A program made the position numbers and the translations under genes. Below the pieces are notes generated by a model that worked only from the letters and a program-made list of their open reading frames with translations, did no database searches and had not been told where the DNA came from. Below, in pieces: positions 20,582-28,868 of a stretch of DNA of 64,000 nucleotides. The stretch is from Paenibacillus sp. FSL H7-0357. Lineage in GTDB: Bacteria > Bacillota > Bacilli > Paenibacillales > Paenibacillaceae. Numbering within the stretch: the stretch's first letter is position 1; each line of letters starts with the position of its first letter. The stretch spans positions 6,921,001 to 6,985,000 of the forward strand of contig NZ_CP009241.1 of the NCBI RefSeq assembly GCF_000758525.1, written 5' to 3'.

Positions 20582-21931
20582 TTAAAGACCCTCTGTAGCT
20601 GATCGGAAATACTCCGCTGAGGCGGCAGATTGTGCCGTTGTAGAGCCGATTCCTTCGATAGTTTGAATCAACACTCTTATCTCTTGTTCTACGGTCACAA
20701 TTTCCTGGGTGCTGGTCTGCATGGAATCCACGATTTCACTAAACAGCCGGCTGGTCTCAAGCGATTGATGTTTACCGCTCTTAGTCAGTTCCTGTACCTT
20801 GCGGATCTCTTCAACAACCTGAGAGGTCAGCCTCCCTGATAGATCGGTTAGCTCGCCGATGCGTACAACTGTATTCTTGGTATCCTCGGCTAGCCGGTTG
20901 ACCTCCTGCGCAACTACGCTGAAGCCTCTACCATGCTCTCCAGCCCTCGCAGCTTCTATAGTAGCATTGAGTGAAAGAATTTTGGTCTGATCAGCAATTT
21001 CCTGAACAGCTGCAACAATCTTCTGGATCTGCCGAGATGAGCTGCTTAGTTCATCCACCGACCGTTCCATTTCATTGGTGCTTTCATAAATCAGATGAAT
21101 TTGACCGGTAAGGCTGTCCAAGTGCTCATGCCCGTCCCTAGCCATCCCCTGAGACTCCTTAGCCGAACTTGCAGTTCGTTGGAACGTACTACTCACTTCG
21201 TTACTGCTTGCCACCAGCTGCTCTACAGCAGCGTTAGTATCCATACTGAGATCTATTAGCTCACCGCTGAATTCTGCAATTTTTTGCTTCAGTTCATTTT
21301 TTACAATTAAGTACTGCTCTTCCTTCTCTCTGGTGTTTTCCTTCTCATACGCTTCCAGTACCAGCTGTTGTTCCAAATTCAGCAGTTTGGTTATGGTCTG
21401 AACCACTTTTAAGGTCTCGTTTTCTTTCAGGGATTGATTATATACAGCTGTAATAAATACATTCTGCAGGTTTTGAAAAGCCGACAAATACCATTTCGGC
21501 TCCAGTCCGACTCTCTTATGAATCTTCGCAATGCTGAGACGTTTGGCAATATAATGTTCATCAACGTTTCCATCGAAGATTTCAATAATATGCTGCTTTA
21601 AAGTCTTTTTTAACCGTTCAATACTGCTGTGTTCAAGGATAATCGCTTCCAGTTTACCGACTCCAAGCACAGTCTTGTAAAACTGGTCGGTTATGATGTC
21701 GATATCTCTTTCTACAACCGGTTTCAATAGACGCAGAAGCGTAAGATCTTCCTCAGTCAAGTCAATCATTCGCATCTGTTCATTGAGTTCCTCATGCCCG
21801 TCAAGGGTATGAAAAGACTGTGTGGCAGTGGGTACAAGATTCTTGCTGTCCATTGAGTGCACTTCGGGAGATTCCTCGCTTGTGTTACGTGATGTTAGAC
21901 CATGCATAAAAGAAAAAGGACATTTCCCCAT
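20582..21931 (-). CDS. hemAT: Globin-coupled methyl-accepting sensor (HemAT-like)
   Basis: 449 residues and no membrane segment, so a soluble receptor. Residues about 50-200 form a protoglobin domain; the likely proximal haem ligand is His138 in AKIHKRVGLEPKWY. Residues about 225-449 form a methyl-accepting signalling domain whose hairpin tip reads EIADQTKILSLNATIEAARA followed by GEHGRGFSVVAQEVN. HemAT of Bacillus binds O2 and steers aerotaxis through CheA; the same role is inferred. It has its own promoter and terminator, and lies next to an FNR-type regulator. It is encoded between the str and S10 operons, where Bacillus has different genes. Confidence 0.9.
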   Translation of the reverse strand: MGKCPFSFMHGLTSRNTSEESPEVHSMDSKNLVPTATQSFHTLDGHEELNEQMRMIDLTEEDLTLLRLLKPVVERDIDIITDQFYKTVLGVGKLEAIILEHSSIERLKKTLKQHIIEIFDGNVDEHYIAKRLSIAKIHKRVGLEPKWYLSAFQNLQNVFITAVYNQSLKENETLKVVQTITKLLNLEQQLVLEAYEKENTREKEEQYLIVKNELKQKIAEFSGELIDLSMDTNAAVEQLVASSNEVSSTFQRTASSAKESQGMARDGHEHLDSLTGQIHLIYESTNEMERSVDELSSSSRQIQKIVAAVQEIADQTKILSLNATIEAARAGEHGRGFSVVAQEVNRLAEDTKNTVVRIGELTDLSGRLTSQVVEEIRKVQELTKSGKHQSLETSRLFSEIVDSMQTSTQEIVTVEQEIRVLIQTIEGIGSTTAQSAASAEYFRSATEGL

Positions 21932-21981
21932 ACTTCCACTCTCCCTGAATTTCCTGAAAATAACATCGCTGATATAGAAAT

Positions 21982-22011
21982 ATTTTACTCTATGGATAGA
22001 ATAATTGTAAA
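21982..22011 (-). promoter_or_regulatory. Promoter of the globin-coupled sensor gene
   Basis: -35 TTTACA (22006-22011), 18-base spacer, -10 TAAAAT (21982-21987), about 50 bases before the start codon. No FNR box was seen here. Confidence 0.65.
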
Positions 22012-22096
22012 GAATTTTAAGTAATATTTTGTTGAATAATGTTGAAAAATAAGTTATTCGGACCGTTATTTTGTCGTATATTGTCGTTTCTAGATT

Positions 22097-22810
22097 CTAT
22101 TCTTTCATTTCTGCCATTTGATTCAGTGCTTTTAGATCTAAAATGTCTACCGTTCTTTTACGGACCGTGATAATCCCCATACTTTCCAGATAATTCAGCT
22201 TGCGGCTAAGTGTTTCGGCAGTGGCTCCAATCATAGCGGCGAACTCTTTTTTGGCAGCCGGCAAATCAATGCTGTTACCTTGTACACGGGAGGAATCCTC
22301 CGATTGATTTCTGTTATGCAGATAAAGCAGCAACCGGGCGAGGCGTTTTTCTACATCATATATATGCATTGCACCAGCCAGCTCTTCGGCTTGATGCAAC
22401 TGTTCGCTCATTGACATTAAAAAGCTGAATGCAAGCGCCGCGTTGTTCTCCAATAAAGGAACAAATTGTTTGCGGTGCATCCGGCATACACTTCCACTCT
22501 CTACAACTTCGGCTGTTACATAATTTTGTTTGTGGTGCAGCAAAGCAAACTGTCCGAAATAGTCGCCGGGGAACAGGAATCGGAGGATATGCTGCTTGCC
22601 TTCTTTATTGCTCTGCGTGAGCTTAATGAGGCCACTCTTCACTACAAAAAGCGAATCTGACTCTTCTCCCTCTCGGAATACAAGACTTCCTTTAGCATAA
22701 TAGCTCGATTCTACTATCGCTTCTACCATTACCAATTCTTCATCTGATAGATTCTTGAATACGGGCACCTGAGAAACACAAGAATGAGAATTGCATACTG
22801 TGCATTCCAT
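22097..22810 (-). CDS. fnr: FNR-type Crp-family transcription regulator
   Basis: 237 residues: cyclic-nucleotide-binding-like fold (about 15-125), dimer helix (about 125-150) and C-terminal winged helix. Cys3, Cys6, Cys11 and Cys109 reproduce the spacing of the four [4Fe-4S] ligands of E. coli FNR (three N-terminal plus one central). Bacillus subtilis Fnr has its cluster ligands at the C-terminus instead. The recognition helix AETLSRKL carries Glu199, Ser202 and Arg203, the FNR-type ExxSR set that reads TTGAT half-sites. A perfect TTGAT-N4-ATCAA site lies in the divergent region to the V4R gene. Probably an oxygen-sensing switch. Confidence 0.88.
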   Translation of the reverse strand: MECTVCNSHSCVSQVPVFKNLSDEELVMVEAIVESSYYAKGSLVFREGEESDSLFVVKSGLIKLTQSNKEGKQHILRFLFPGDYFGQFALLHHKQNYVTAEVVESGSVCRMHRKQFVPLLENNAALAFSFLMSMSEQLHQAEELAGAMHIYDVEKRLARLLLYLHNRNQSEDSSRVQGNSIDLPAAKKEFAAMIGATAETLSRKLNYLESMGIITVRKRTVDILDLKALNQMAEMKE

Positions 22811-22896
22811 TCACTCACCATCCTTTCCGCTATTCTCACCATAACAAGGATCCTAGTGCTGCCCAGTGACTGCCCTCACAACTTTTTTTAAAAAAC

Positions 22897-22910
22897 TTGA
22901 TCTGCATCAA
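22897..22910. promoter_or_regulatory. Perfect FNR box
   Basis: TTGATCTGCATCAA matches the FNR consensus TTGAT-N4-ATCAA exactly. Its centre (22903.5) is 72 bases before the V4R start codon and 93 bases before the fnr start. If the V4R transcript starts near 22945, the box would be at -41.5, the class II activating position, with CACAAT (22933-22938) as a poor -10 of the kind an activator rescues. It could also serve fnr autoregulation. Confidence 0.8.
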
Positions 22911-22975
22911 GGAATATATTATCAATATCCGTCACAATAGGTCCTATAGAGAGATCTAAAGGAGATGGAGTATCT

Positions 22976-23425
22976 ATGCTGCAATATACCTTCGAAGATA
23001 TGAAAAGTATGGACAGATCTGTGCTTGGCAACATGGTTCCGCTTGAATTATTCCGCACCATCCGCCTTATCGGAATGAACCAGGGTCTCCCCCTTGGCGG
23101 TAAAGGAACTACACTTACTGTTGGCCGAAAAATCGGTGAGAGTCTACCAGTGAACACACTCGAGGAGTTACTACAACTATTCGAGGATTTGAAAATAGGG
23201 ATTCCACGCATCCTGCATGAGGATGACCGCAAGATCAACATCGCGGTGGAGGACTGCTTTTGTAAAGGTCTCCCGACGCTGGAGGAAGAGAAGCTGATTT
23301 GTGATTTGGAAGGAGCTATTCTGGAAGGGGCTTTATCCAAAATCATGGGAAGACGGATATCCGTCAGAGAAGTAAAATGCAATGCTGCAGGTCATGAGCA
23401 TTGTGAGTATGAAGTTAAACTTTAA
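22976..23425 (+). CDS. V4R (4-vinyl reductase) domain protein
   Basis: 149 residues, apparently a stand-alone V4R domain. The C-terminal half shows VEDCFCKGLP, ICDLEGAILEGALSKIMGRR and EVKCNAAGHEHCEYEV. The Cys set (Cys94, Cys96, Cys109, Cys135, Cys143) recalls the metal-binding cysteines of V4R domains in DmpR/XylR-type regulators and BchJ-like proteins, which bind small hydrophobic ligands. GGAG lies five bases before the ATG. The perfect FNR box upstream suggests induction when oxygen is low. The cupin gene follows 29 bases later in the same direction. Function unknown. Confidence 0.75.
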   Translation: MLQYTFEDMKSMDRSVLGNMVPLELFRTIRLIGMNQGLPLGGKGTTLTVGRKIGESLPVNTLEELLQLFEDLKIGIPRILHEDDRKINIAVEDCFCKGLPTLEEEKLICDLEGAILEGALSKIMGRRISVREVKCNAAGHEHCEYEVKL

Positions 23426-23454
23426 AACAATAATAAAAACGAAGGTTGGGATTA

Positions 23455-23802
23455 ATGATGGAGAAAAAGACATTAGTAGAGGCAATTCAATATCAGGAGG
23501 AACGGTTTACAAAAAAAATCCTGTTTCAAAAAGGCGATAGTGTAATGTTTATGCTTAATTTCATGCCAGACCAACAGCTTCCAGCGCATAAGCATCCCGG
23601 AGCAGATGTATTCATCCTTGCTCTGAAGGGAAACGGCATCATTAATGTTAACGATGTAGAGCAGGATCTAGCTGAAGGTGATATTATCCACCTCGCCGGT
23701 GATGAATCCTTTTCCTACCGTAACAATGGTCATCAGCCTGCAAGTTTGCATGTGGTAATATCCAAAGTTCCAGGCCCAGCGTACACCCAAGAAATATCCT
23801 AA
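23455..23802 (+). CDS. Small cupin-domain protein
   Basis: 115 residues starting MMEKKTLVEAIQYQEERF; a second ATG follows directly, GAAGG is nine bases upstream. The single cupin barrel has motif 1 as LPAHKHPGADVFILALKGNG (two His but Asp/Val where a Glu is usual) and motif 2 as LAEGDIIHLAGDESFSYRNN. A metal site with two or three His is therefore possible. It shares the FNR-controlled unit with the V4R protein and ends in its own terminator. No substrate can be assigned. Confidence 0.8.
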   Translation: MMEKKTLVEAIQYQEERFTKKILFQKGDSVMFMLNFMPDQQLPAHKHPGADVFILALKGNGIINVNDVEQDLAEGDIIHLAGDESFSYRNNGHQPASLHVVISKVPGPAYTQEIS

Positions 23803-23819
23803 TCGTTTCTTTTGAATTC

Positions 23820-23862
23820 AACTCTATTTCCGGGTCTTTATAAGGAAATAGAGTTTTTTTTA
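23820..23862 (+). terminator. Terminator of the V4R-cupin unit
   Basis: AACTCTATTTCC and GGAAATAGAGTT form a perfect 12-bp stem (23820-23831 with 23844-23855), followed by a T-run on the plus strand. Confidence 0.92.
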
Positions 23863-23865
23863 TGC

Positions 23866-23900
23866 AAAAAAACAGGGAATCTTCCGGAGAAGAATCCCTG
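23866..23900 (-). terminator. Terminator of the str operon (after tuf)
   Basis: On the minus strand CAGGGA-TTCTTC pairs with GAAGAT-TCCCTG (23873-23900) and is followed by seven T residues. It stands back to back with the convergent cupin terminator. Confidence 0.9.
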
Positions 23901-23939
23901 CCTTTATGGTTCAGCACTATCCTAACGGATAGAACCGAA

Positions 23940-25130
23940 TTATTTTTGGATGGAAGCTACGCTACCTGCTCCAACTGTACGTCCGCCTTCGCGAATGGAG
24001 AATTTAGTACCTTCTTCAATAGCGATTGGGGAGATCAGGGAAACAGTTACTGTGATGTTGTCACCAGGCATAACCATTTCAGTACCTTCTGGCAGGTTGA
24101 TGATGCCAGTTACGTCAGTTGTACGGAAGTAGAACTGTGGACGGTAACCAGTGAAGAATGGTTTGTGACGTCCGCCTTCTTCTTTAGTCAGAACGTAGAT
24201 CTGAGCAGTGAACTCAGTGTGTGGTTTAACGGAGTTCGGCTTAGCAATTACTTGGCCGCGCTCGATCATGTTACGGTCAACACCACGCAGAAGTGCGCCG
24301 ATGTTGTCGCCTGCTTGAGCGGAATCCAGCAATTTACGGAACATTTCTACGCCCGTAACTACGGATTTCTTAGTTTCTTCATGAATACCAACGATTTCGA
24401 TTTCTTCTCCGACTTTAACTGTTCCGCGTTCTACGCGACCAGTTGCCACAGTACCGCGGCCAGTAATGGAGAATACATCTTCGACAGGCATCAAGAAAGG
24501 CTTGTCAGTTTGACGCTCTGGAAGCGGAATGTACGTATCAATCGTTTCGAACATCTCAACGATTTTTTGTGCATAATCGCCATCAGGGTTTTGAAGAGCT
24601 TCACGAGCAGATCCACGGATGATTGGAGTATCATCGCCTGGGAAATCATATTCGCTCAGCAAGTCGCGAACTTCCATTTCAACCAGTTCAAGCAACTCTT
24701 CGTCTTCAACCATGTCGCATTTGTTCAAGAATACAACGATGTAAGGAACGCCTACTTGACGGGACAGCAGGATGTGTTCGCGAGTTTGTGGCATAGGGCC
24801 GTCAGCTGCGGATACAACCAGGATAGCTCCGTCCATTTGCGCTGCGCCAGTGATCATGTTTTTAACATAGTCGGCGTGACCAGGGCAGTCTACGTGTGCG
24901 TAGTGACGGTTAGGAGTTTCATATTCAACGTGAGCTGTGGAGATAGTGATACCACGTTCGCGTTCTTCAGGAGCCTTATCGATTTGGTCGAATGCTACAG
25001 CAGCGCCACCGTATTTTTTGGACAATACAGTAGTGATTGCAGCAGTCAGAGTTGTTTTACCATGGTCGACGTGACCAATAGTACCGATGTTAACGTGTGG
25101 TTTGTTACGTTCAAACTTTGCCTTTGCCAT
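23940..25130 (-). CDS. tuf: Elongation factor Tu
   Basis: 396 residues. GTPase motifs: [13 protein letters not shown] (G1), [12 protein letters not shown] (G3), [10 protein letters not shown] (G4) and GSAREAL (G5). Domains 2 and 3 follow with the ending [15 protein letters not shown]. Delivers aminoacyl-tRNA to the ribosome. Last gene of the str operon; the only tuf copy in the window. Confidence 0.98.
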   Translation of the reverse strand: MAKAKFERNKPHVNIGTIGHVDHGKTTLTAAITTVLSKKYGGAAVAFDQIDKAPEERERGITISTAHVEYETPNRHYAHVDCPGHADYVKNMITGAAQMDGAILVVSAADGPMPQTREHILLSRQVGVPYIVVFLNKCDMVEDEELLELVEMEVRDLLSEYDFPGDDTPIIRGSAREALQNPDGDYAQKIVEMFETIDTYIPLPERQTDKPFLMPVEDVFSITGRGTVATGRVERGTVKVGEEIEIVGIHEETKKSVVTGVEMFRKLLDSAQAGDNIGALLRGVDRNMIERGQVIAKPNSVKPHTEFTAQIYVLTKEEGGRHKPFFTGYRPQFYFRTTDVTGIINLPEGTEMVMPGDNITVTVSLISPIAIEEGTKFSIREGGRTVGAGSVASIQK

Positions 25131-25239
25131 TTGAACAGTTCCTCCTTATTGTGGGGTTCCTTATATTTGAGCCGCCGGGCTAGTTGCTTATCTAGGATGA
25201 CTGATCGGTTGTACCCGGACAGCAAGTTAAAACAGTTAA

Positions 25240-27318
25240 TTATTCTCCGCCTTTGTTCTTAGCAACGATCTCTTCCGCAATGGATTTAGGAACTTCTTCA
25301 TAGTGAGAAAGCTCCATGGAGAATACGCCGCGTCCTTGAGTACCAGAACGGAGTGTTGTGGAGTATCCGAACATTTCGGAAAGAGGCACCTTCGCACGGA
25401 TAATTTGCGCTCCACCACGGGAATCCATACCTTCGATCCGACCGCGACGGGAGTTCAGCATACCCATTACATCACCCATATATTCCTCAGGAACAGTTAC
25501 TTCCACTTTCATGATTGGCTCAAGCAGGACAGGCTTACACTTGTCTTTAGCTGCTTTGAGTGCCATCGATCCGGCAATTTTGAACGCCATTTCGTTGGAG
25601 TCAACATCATGATAAGAACCATCAACGATGGTAGCCTTAACGTCAACAAGCGGGAAGCCTGCAATAACGCCGTTTTTCATTTGCTCTTCAATACCGGCAA
25701 GTGCAGGAGCGATATACTCTCTAGGAACAGAGCCACCGACTACTTTACTTTCGAACTTGCTGCCAGTACCTGGCTCGAGAGGTTCAAATTCAACCCATAC
25801 GTGACCATACTGACCGCGACCGCCGGATTGGCGAACGAATTTACCTTCGACACGAGCTGGTGCTTTGAATGTTTCGCGGTAAGCAACCTGTGGTTTACCC
25901 ACATTGGTTTCTACTTTGAATTCGCGGCGCATACGGTCGATGATAATATCAAGGTGAAGCTCACCCATACCTGCCAGGATCGTTTGGCCTGTTTCTTCAT
26001 CAGTGTGAGCACGAAGAGTTGGATCCTCTTCAGTCAACTTACCGAGAGCAACACCCAGTTTATCTTGGTCAGCTTTGGTTTTTGGTTCAACTGCGATTTC
26101 GATAACCGGATCAGGGAAGTTCATGGACTCCAGAATAACCGGATGTTTCTCATCACAAAGTGTATCGCCAGTACTTGTGTCCTTCAGACCAACGGCTGCC
26201 GCGATATCACCAGCGTAAACGATGGAGATTTCTTGGCGGCTGTTCGCATGCATTTGCAGGATACGGCCGATACGCTCGCGTTTGTTCTTAGTAGCGTTAA
26301 CTACATAAGAACCGGATTCCAGAATACCGGAATACACGCGGAAGAACGTGAGTTTACCTACATAAGGGTCTGTCATGATTTTAAATGCCAGTGCTGAGAA
26401 TGGTTCTTCGTCCGAAGAGTGGCGAACCGCTTCAGTTCCGTCATCCAGATGACCTTGAATAGCCGGTACATCCAGTGGGGATGGCAGGTAATCAACGACA
26501 GCGTCCATCATCAGTTGGACACCTTTGTTACGGTAGGAGGATCCGACAATTACAGGGAAGATCTTAACTTCTACAACGCCTTTGCGCAGAGCAGCTTTGA
26601 TCTCATCAACTGAAATTTCTTCGCCTTCCAGGTACTTCATAGTCAGATCTTCGTCAAGTTCTGCTACTTTCTCGATCAACTCAAGACGCAGCCCCTCAAC
26701 TTGTTCCAGATATTCAGCCGGAATGTCCGTTACTTCAATATTTTGACCCAGATCGTCTTTAAACATATGAGCTTTTTGCTCAACCAGGTCAATAATACCA
26801 ATGAAGTCGTTTTCGGCACCAATTGGCAGTTGAATAGCAACTGCATTGGCTTGCAAGCGATCACGCATGCTGTCGATAACGTTTAGGAAATCCGCACCGA
26901 TGATATCCATTTTATTTACATATGCGATCCGGGGAACGCCATAACGGTCAGCCTGTCTCCATACGGTTTCAGACTGAGGCTCAACGCCCTCTTTCGCACT
27001 GAAAACGCCTACTGCCCCATCCAATACACGAAGGGAACGTTCAACTTCAACTGTGAAGTCAACGTGTCCAGGGGTATCAATGATATTGATGCGGTGACCT
27101 TTCCATGCAGCAGTTGTAGCAGCGGAAGTAATAGTAATCCCGCGCTCTTGTTCTTGCTCCATCCAGTCCATTGTAGCAGCACCCTCGTGAACTTCACCGA
27201 TTTTGTGCGTACGGCCTGTATAGAATAGAATCCGCTCAGTGGTAGTAGTCTTACCAGCATCAATATGCGCCATGATCCCGATGTTGCGTGTATTTTTTAA
27301 GGAGAACTCTCTTGCCAT
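25240..27318 (-). CDS. fusA: Elongation factor G
   Basis: 692 residues, five domains. G1 is [20 protein letters not shown]3 [16 protein letters not shown]4 [10 protein letters not shown]. Domain IV, which mimics the tRNA anticodon arm, contains [15 protein letters not shown]. Catalyses translocation and, with RRF, recycling. 109 bases separate it from tuf. Confidence 0.98.
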   Translation of the reverse strand: MAREFSLKNTRNIGIMAHIDAGKTTTTERILFYTGRTHKIGEVHEGAATMDWMEQEQERGITITSAATTAAWKGHRINIIDTPGHVDFTVEVERSLRVLDGAVGVFSAKEGVEPQSETVWRQADRYGVPRIAYVNKMDIIGADFLNVIDSMRDRLQANAVAIQLPIGAENDFIGIIDLVEQKAHMFKDDLGQNIEVTDIPAEYLEQVEGLRLELIEKVAELDEDLTMKYLEGEEISVDEIKAALRKGVVEVKIFPVIVGSSYRNKGVQLMMDAVVDYLPSPLDVPAIQGHLDDGTEAVRHSSDEEPFSALAFKIMTDPYVGKLTFFRVYSGILESGSYVVNATKNKRERIGRILQMHANSRQEISIVYAGDIAAAVGLKDTSTGDTLCDEKHPVILESMNFPDPVIEIAVEPKTKADQDKLGVALGKLTEEDPTLRAHTDEETGQTILAGMGELHLDIIIDRMRREFKVETNVGKPQVAYRETFKAPARVEGKFVRQSGGRGQYGHVWVEFEPLEPGTGSKFESKVVGGSVPREYIAPALAGIEEQMKNGVIAGFPLVDVKATIVDGSYHDVDSNEMAFKIAGSMALKAAKDKCKPVLLEPIMKVEVTVPEEYMGDVMGMLNSRRGRIEGMDSRGGAQIIRAKVPLSEMFGYSTTLRSGTQGRGVFSMELSHYEEVPKSIAEEIVAKNKGGE

Positions 27319-27366
27319 GAATTGGATCTCCCTTCAAAATATAAGTTATTTGAACGGCCTTAAATC

Positions 27367-27837
27367 CTACCAGCGGTAGTGAGCAAACGCTTTGTTTGCT
27401 TCAGCCATTTTGTGCGTGTCTTCACGTTTCTTAACGGAAGCGCCTGTGTTGTTGGAAGCGTCGATGATCTCAGCCGCCAAACGCTCTTCCATCGTCTTCT
27501 CACCGCGGTTGCGTGAGTAGTTCACGAGCCAACGTAATCCCAAAGCAGTACGTCTTTCAGGTTTAACCTCGATAGGCACTTGGTAGTTAGCACCGCCGAC
27601 ACGACGAGCTTTAACTTCCAATACCGGCATAATATTCTTGATGGCAGCTTCGAAAACTTCCATCGGATCTTTGCCTGTGCGTTCTTGAATCAACTTGAAC
27701 GAATTGTACAGAATGCTTTGAGCGACACCTCTTTTACCACCCAGCATAATACGGTTGATCAAACGAGTAACCAACTTGCTATTATACAATGGATCTGGCA
27801 ATACATCTCTCTTAGTAACTGGACCTTTGCGTGGCAT
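27367..27837 (-). CDS. rpsG: 30S ribosomal protein S7
   Basis: 156 residues starting [20 protein letters not shown], with [20 protein letters not shown] and the beta-hairpin that reaches the E site. Nucleates the head of the small subunit. Third gene of the str operon. Confidence 0.98.
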   Translation of the reverse strand: MPRKGPVTKRDVLPDPLYNSKLVTRLINRIMLGGKRGVAQSILYNSFKLIQERTGKDPMEVFEAAIKNIMPVLEVKARRVGGANYQVPIEVKPERRTALGLRWLVNYSRNRGEKTMEERLAAEIIDASNNTGASVKKREDTHKMAEANKAFAHYRW

Positions 27838-27881
27838 GGATATCCCCCTTTCTCAATGTTTATTATTCAGATATTCTTAAC

Positions 27882-28301
27882 TTATTTCTTTGCTTTAGGA
27901 CGTTTTGCACCATACTTGGAACGAGCTTGCATACGGTTAGCAACGCCTGCTGTATCCAAAGCGCCACGAACGATGTGATAACGAACTCCTGCAAGGTCCT
28001 TAACTTTACCTCCGCGCAGCAATACAACACTGTGCTCTTGAAGGTTATGTCCAATACCCGGAATGTAAGCAGTCACCTCAAGACGGTTCGTCAAACGAAC
28101 ACGGGCATACTTACGAAGCGCGGAGTTTGGTTTACGTGGAGTCATTGTGCCTACACGAGTGCACACACCGCGTTTTTGCGGGGCGCTCAAATTTGTAGTC
28201 TCACGCTTGAGGGCGTTGAACCCTTTTTGAAGAGCGGGAGATTTGGATTTTTCGATTTTGGCTTGACGGCCTTTACGAACCAGTTGATTAATAGTTGGCA
28301 T
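27882..28301 (-). CDS. rpsL: 30S ribosomal protein S12 with Arg56 and Ala104
   Basis: 139 residues starting [25 protein letters not shown] lies seven bases before this ATG, so the longer frame is not used. S12 guards decoding accuracy at the A site. Two conserved loops differ from the usual sequence: [11 protein letters not shown] has Arg56 where Bacillus has Lys56 (codon CGT, 28134-28136), and [11 protein letters not shown] has Ala104 where Pro is usual (codon GCA, 27990-27992). Both positions are known streptomycin-resistance sites (Lys42/43 and Pro90/91 in E. coli and Mycobacterium numbering), and Lys to Arg at the first is a classical resistance change. Confidence 0.98.
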   Translation of the reverse strand: MPTINQLVRKGRQAKIEKSKSPALQKGFNALKRETTNLSAPQKRGVCTRVGTMTPRKPNSALRKYARVRLTNRLEVTAYIPGIGHNLQEHSVVLLRGGKVKDLAGVRYHIVRGALDTAGVANRMQARSKYGAKRPKAKK

Positions 28302-28434
28302 TGTTGTGCCACCCCCTTCCTGAAATAGTAATCTATTTACGAACATTAAGTCCACAGACCCAGGCGGTTCATAAAAAGACAAATGAAAAGTCTTTGTTGC
28401 CGAAGTGTACCCCGGTACAAAAACGCTTCTCGTG

Positions 28435-28686
28435 CTATTGTTTTAAGACGGCTGCCATAGCAGCACCAACTTCTATACCGCAAGCTTTGCCCAAATTCAG
28501 CATCGTGTCCACATAAGAGACCTTCACACCTTGTTTGTTACAAAGCATAACAATTCTGGAAGTAAGCCGTTGATCTCCGTCCTCTGCCACATAGACTTCT
28601 GCGGCTTGGCCCAACTCTACCGCCTTGACGGTTTGTTTGGTACCGATCTTGACCTGAGCATCCTGCAGTCCTCTATCATCAGTCAT
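28435..28686 (-). CDS. rplGB: L7Ae/YbxF-like kink-turn RNA-binding protein
   Basis: 83 residues, one L7Ae/L30e domain: [20 protein letters not shown] at the start, [20 protein letters not shown] and [16 protein letters not shown] at the end. In Bacillus the orthologue (YbxF) binds kink-turn RNA and associates with ribosomes. First gene of the str operon, directly behind a strong promoter and 133 bases before rpsL. Confidence 0.9.
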   Translation of the reverse strand: MTDDRGLQDAQVKIGTKQTVKAVELGQAAEVYVAEDGDQRLTSRIVMLCNKQGVKVSYVDTMLNLGKACGIEVGAAMAAVLKQ

Positions 28687-28742
28687 GATAAATCATTACC
28701 TCCAATGAACAAGAATAACCAGGCTACTCACGCACCTTAGAC

Positions 28743-28771
28743 ATATTAGCATTATCAGTAGATGATGTCAA
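28743..28771 (-). promoter_or_regulatory. Promoter of the str operon
   Basis: Consensus -35 TTGACA (28766-28771), 17-base spacer, -10 TAATAT (28743-28748) preceded by TGC (extended -10). One of the best promoters in the window. Confidence 0.9.
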
Positions 28772-28815
28772 GAGAATCGGCAATAAATTTATTAATATTC
28801 ACAGCAGGCAGCAGC

Positions 28816-28839
28816 GCCACGTCTATAAATAGCCGTGGC
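28816..28839 (-). other. Hairpin after rpoC
   Basis: GCCACG and CGTGGC with an inner CTAT/ATAG stem form a 10-bp helix with one mismatch, 30 bases after the rpoC stop. No T-run follows, so it may be a weak or factor-assisted terminator or a 3' end processing site. Confidence 0.5.
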
Positions 28840-28868
28840 ATAATCAACTGCCCGCCATGATTATTTAA

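Noticed and set aside
22888..23382. 164-codon minus-strand frame overlapping the V4R gene
   Set aside because: Ser/Pro-rich shadow; the plus-strand V4R frame has conserved motifs, an FNR box and a ribosome binding site.
23862..25262. 466-codon plus-strand frame opposite tuf
   Set aside because: Shadow of the highly biased tuf codon usage; Cys/Ser/Phe-rich translation without known domains or a ribosome binding site.
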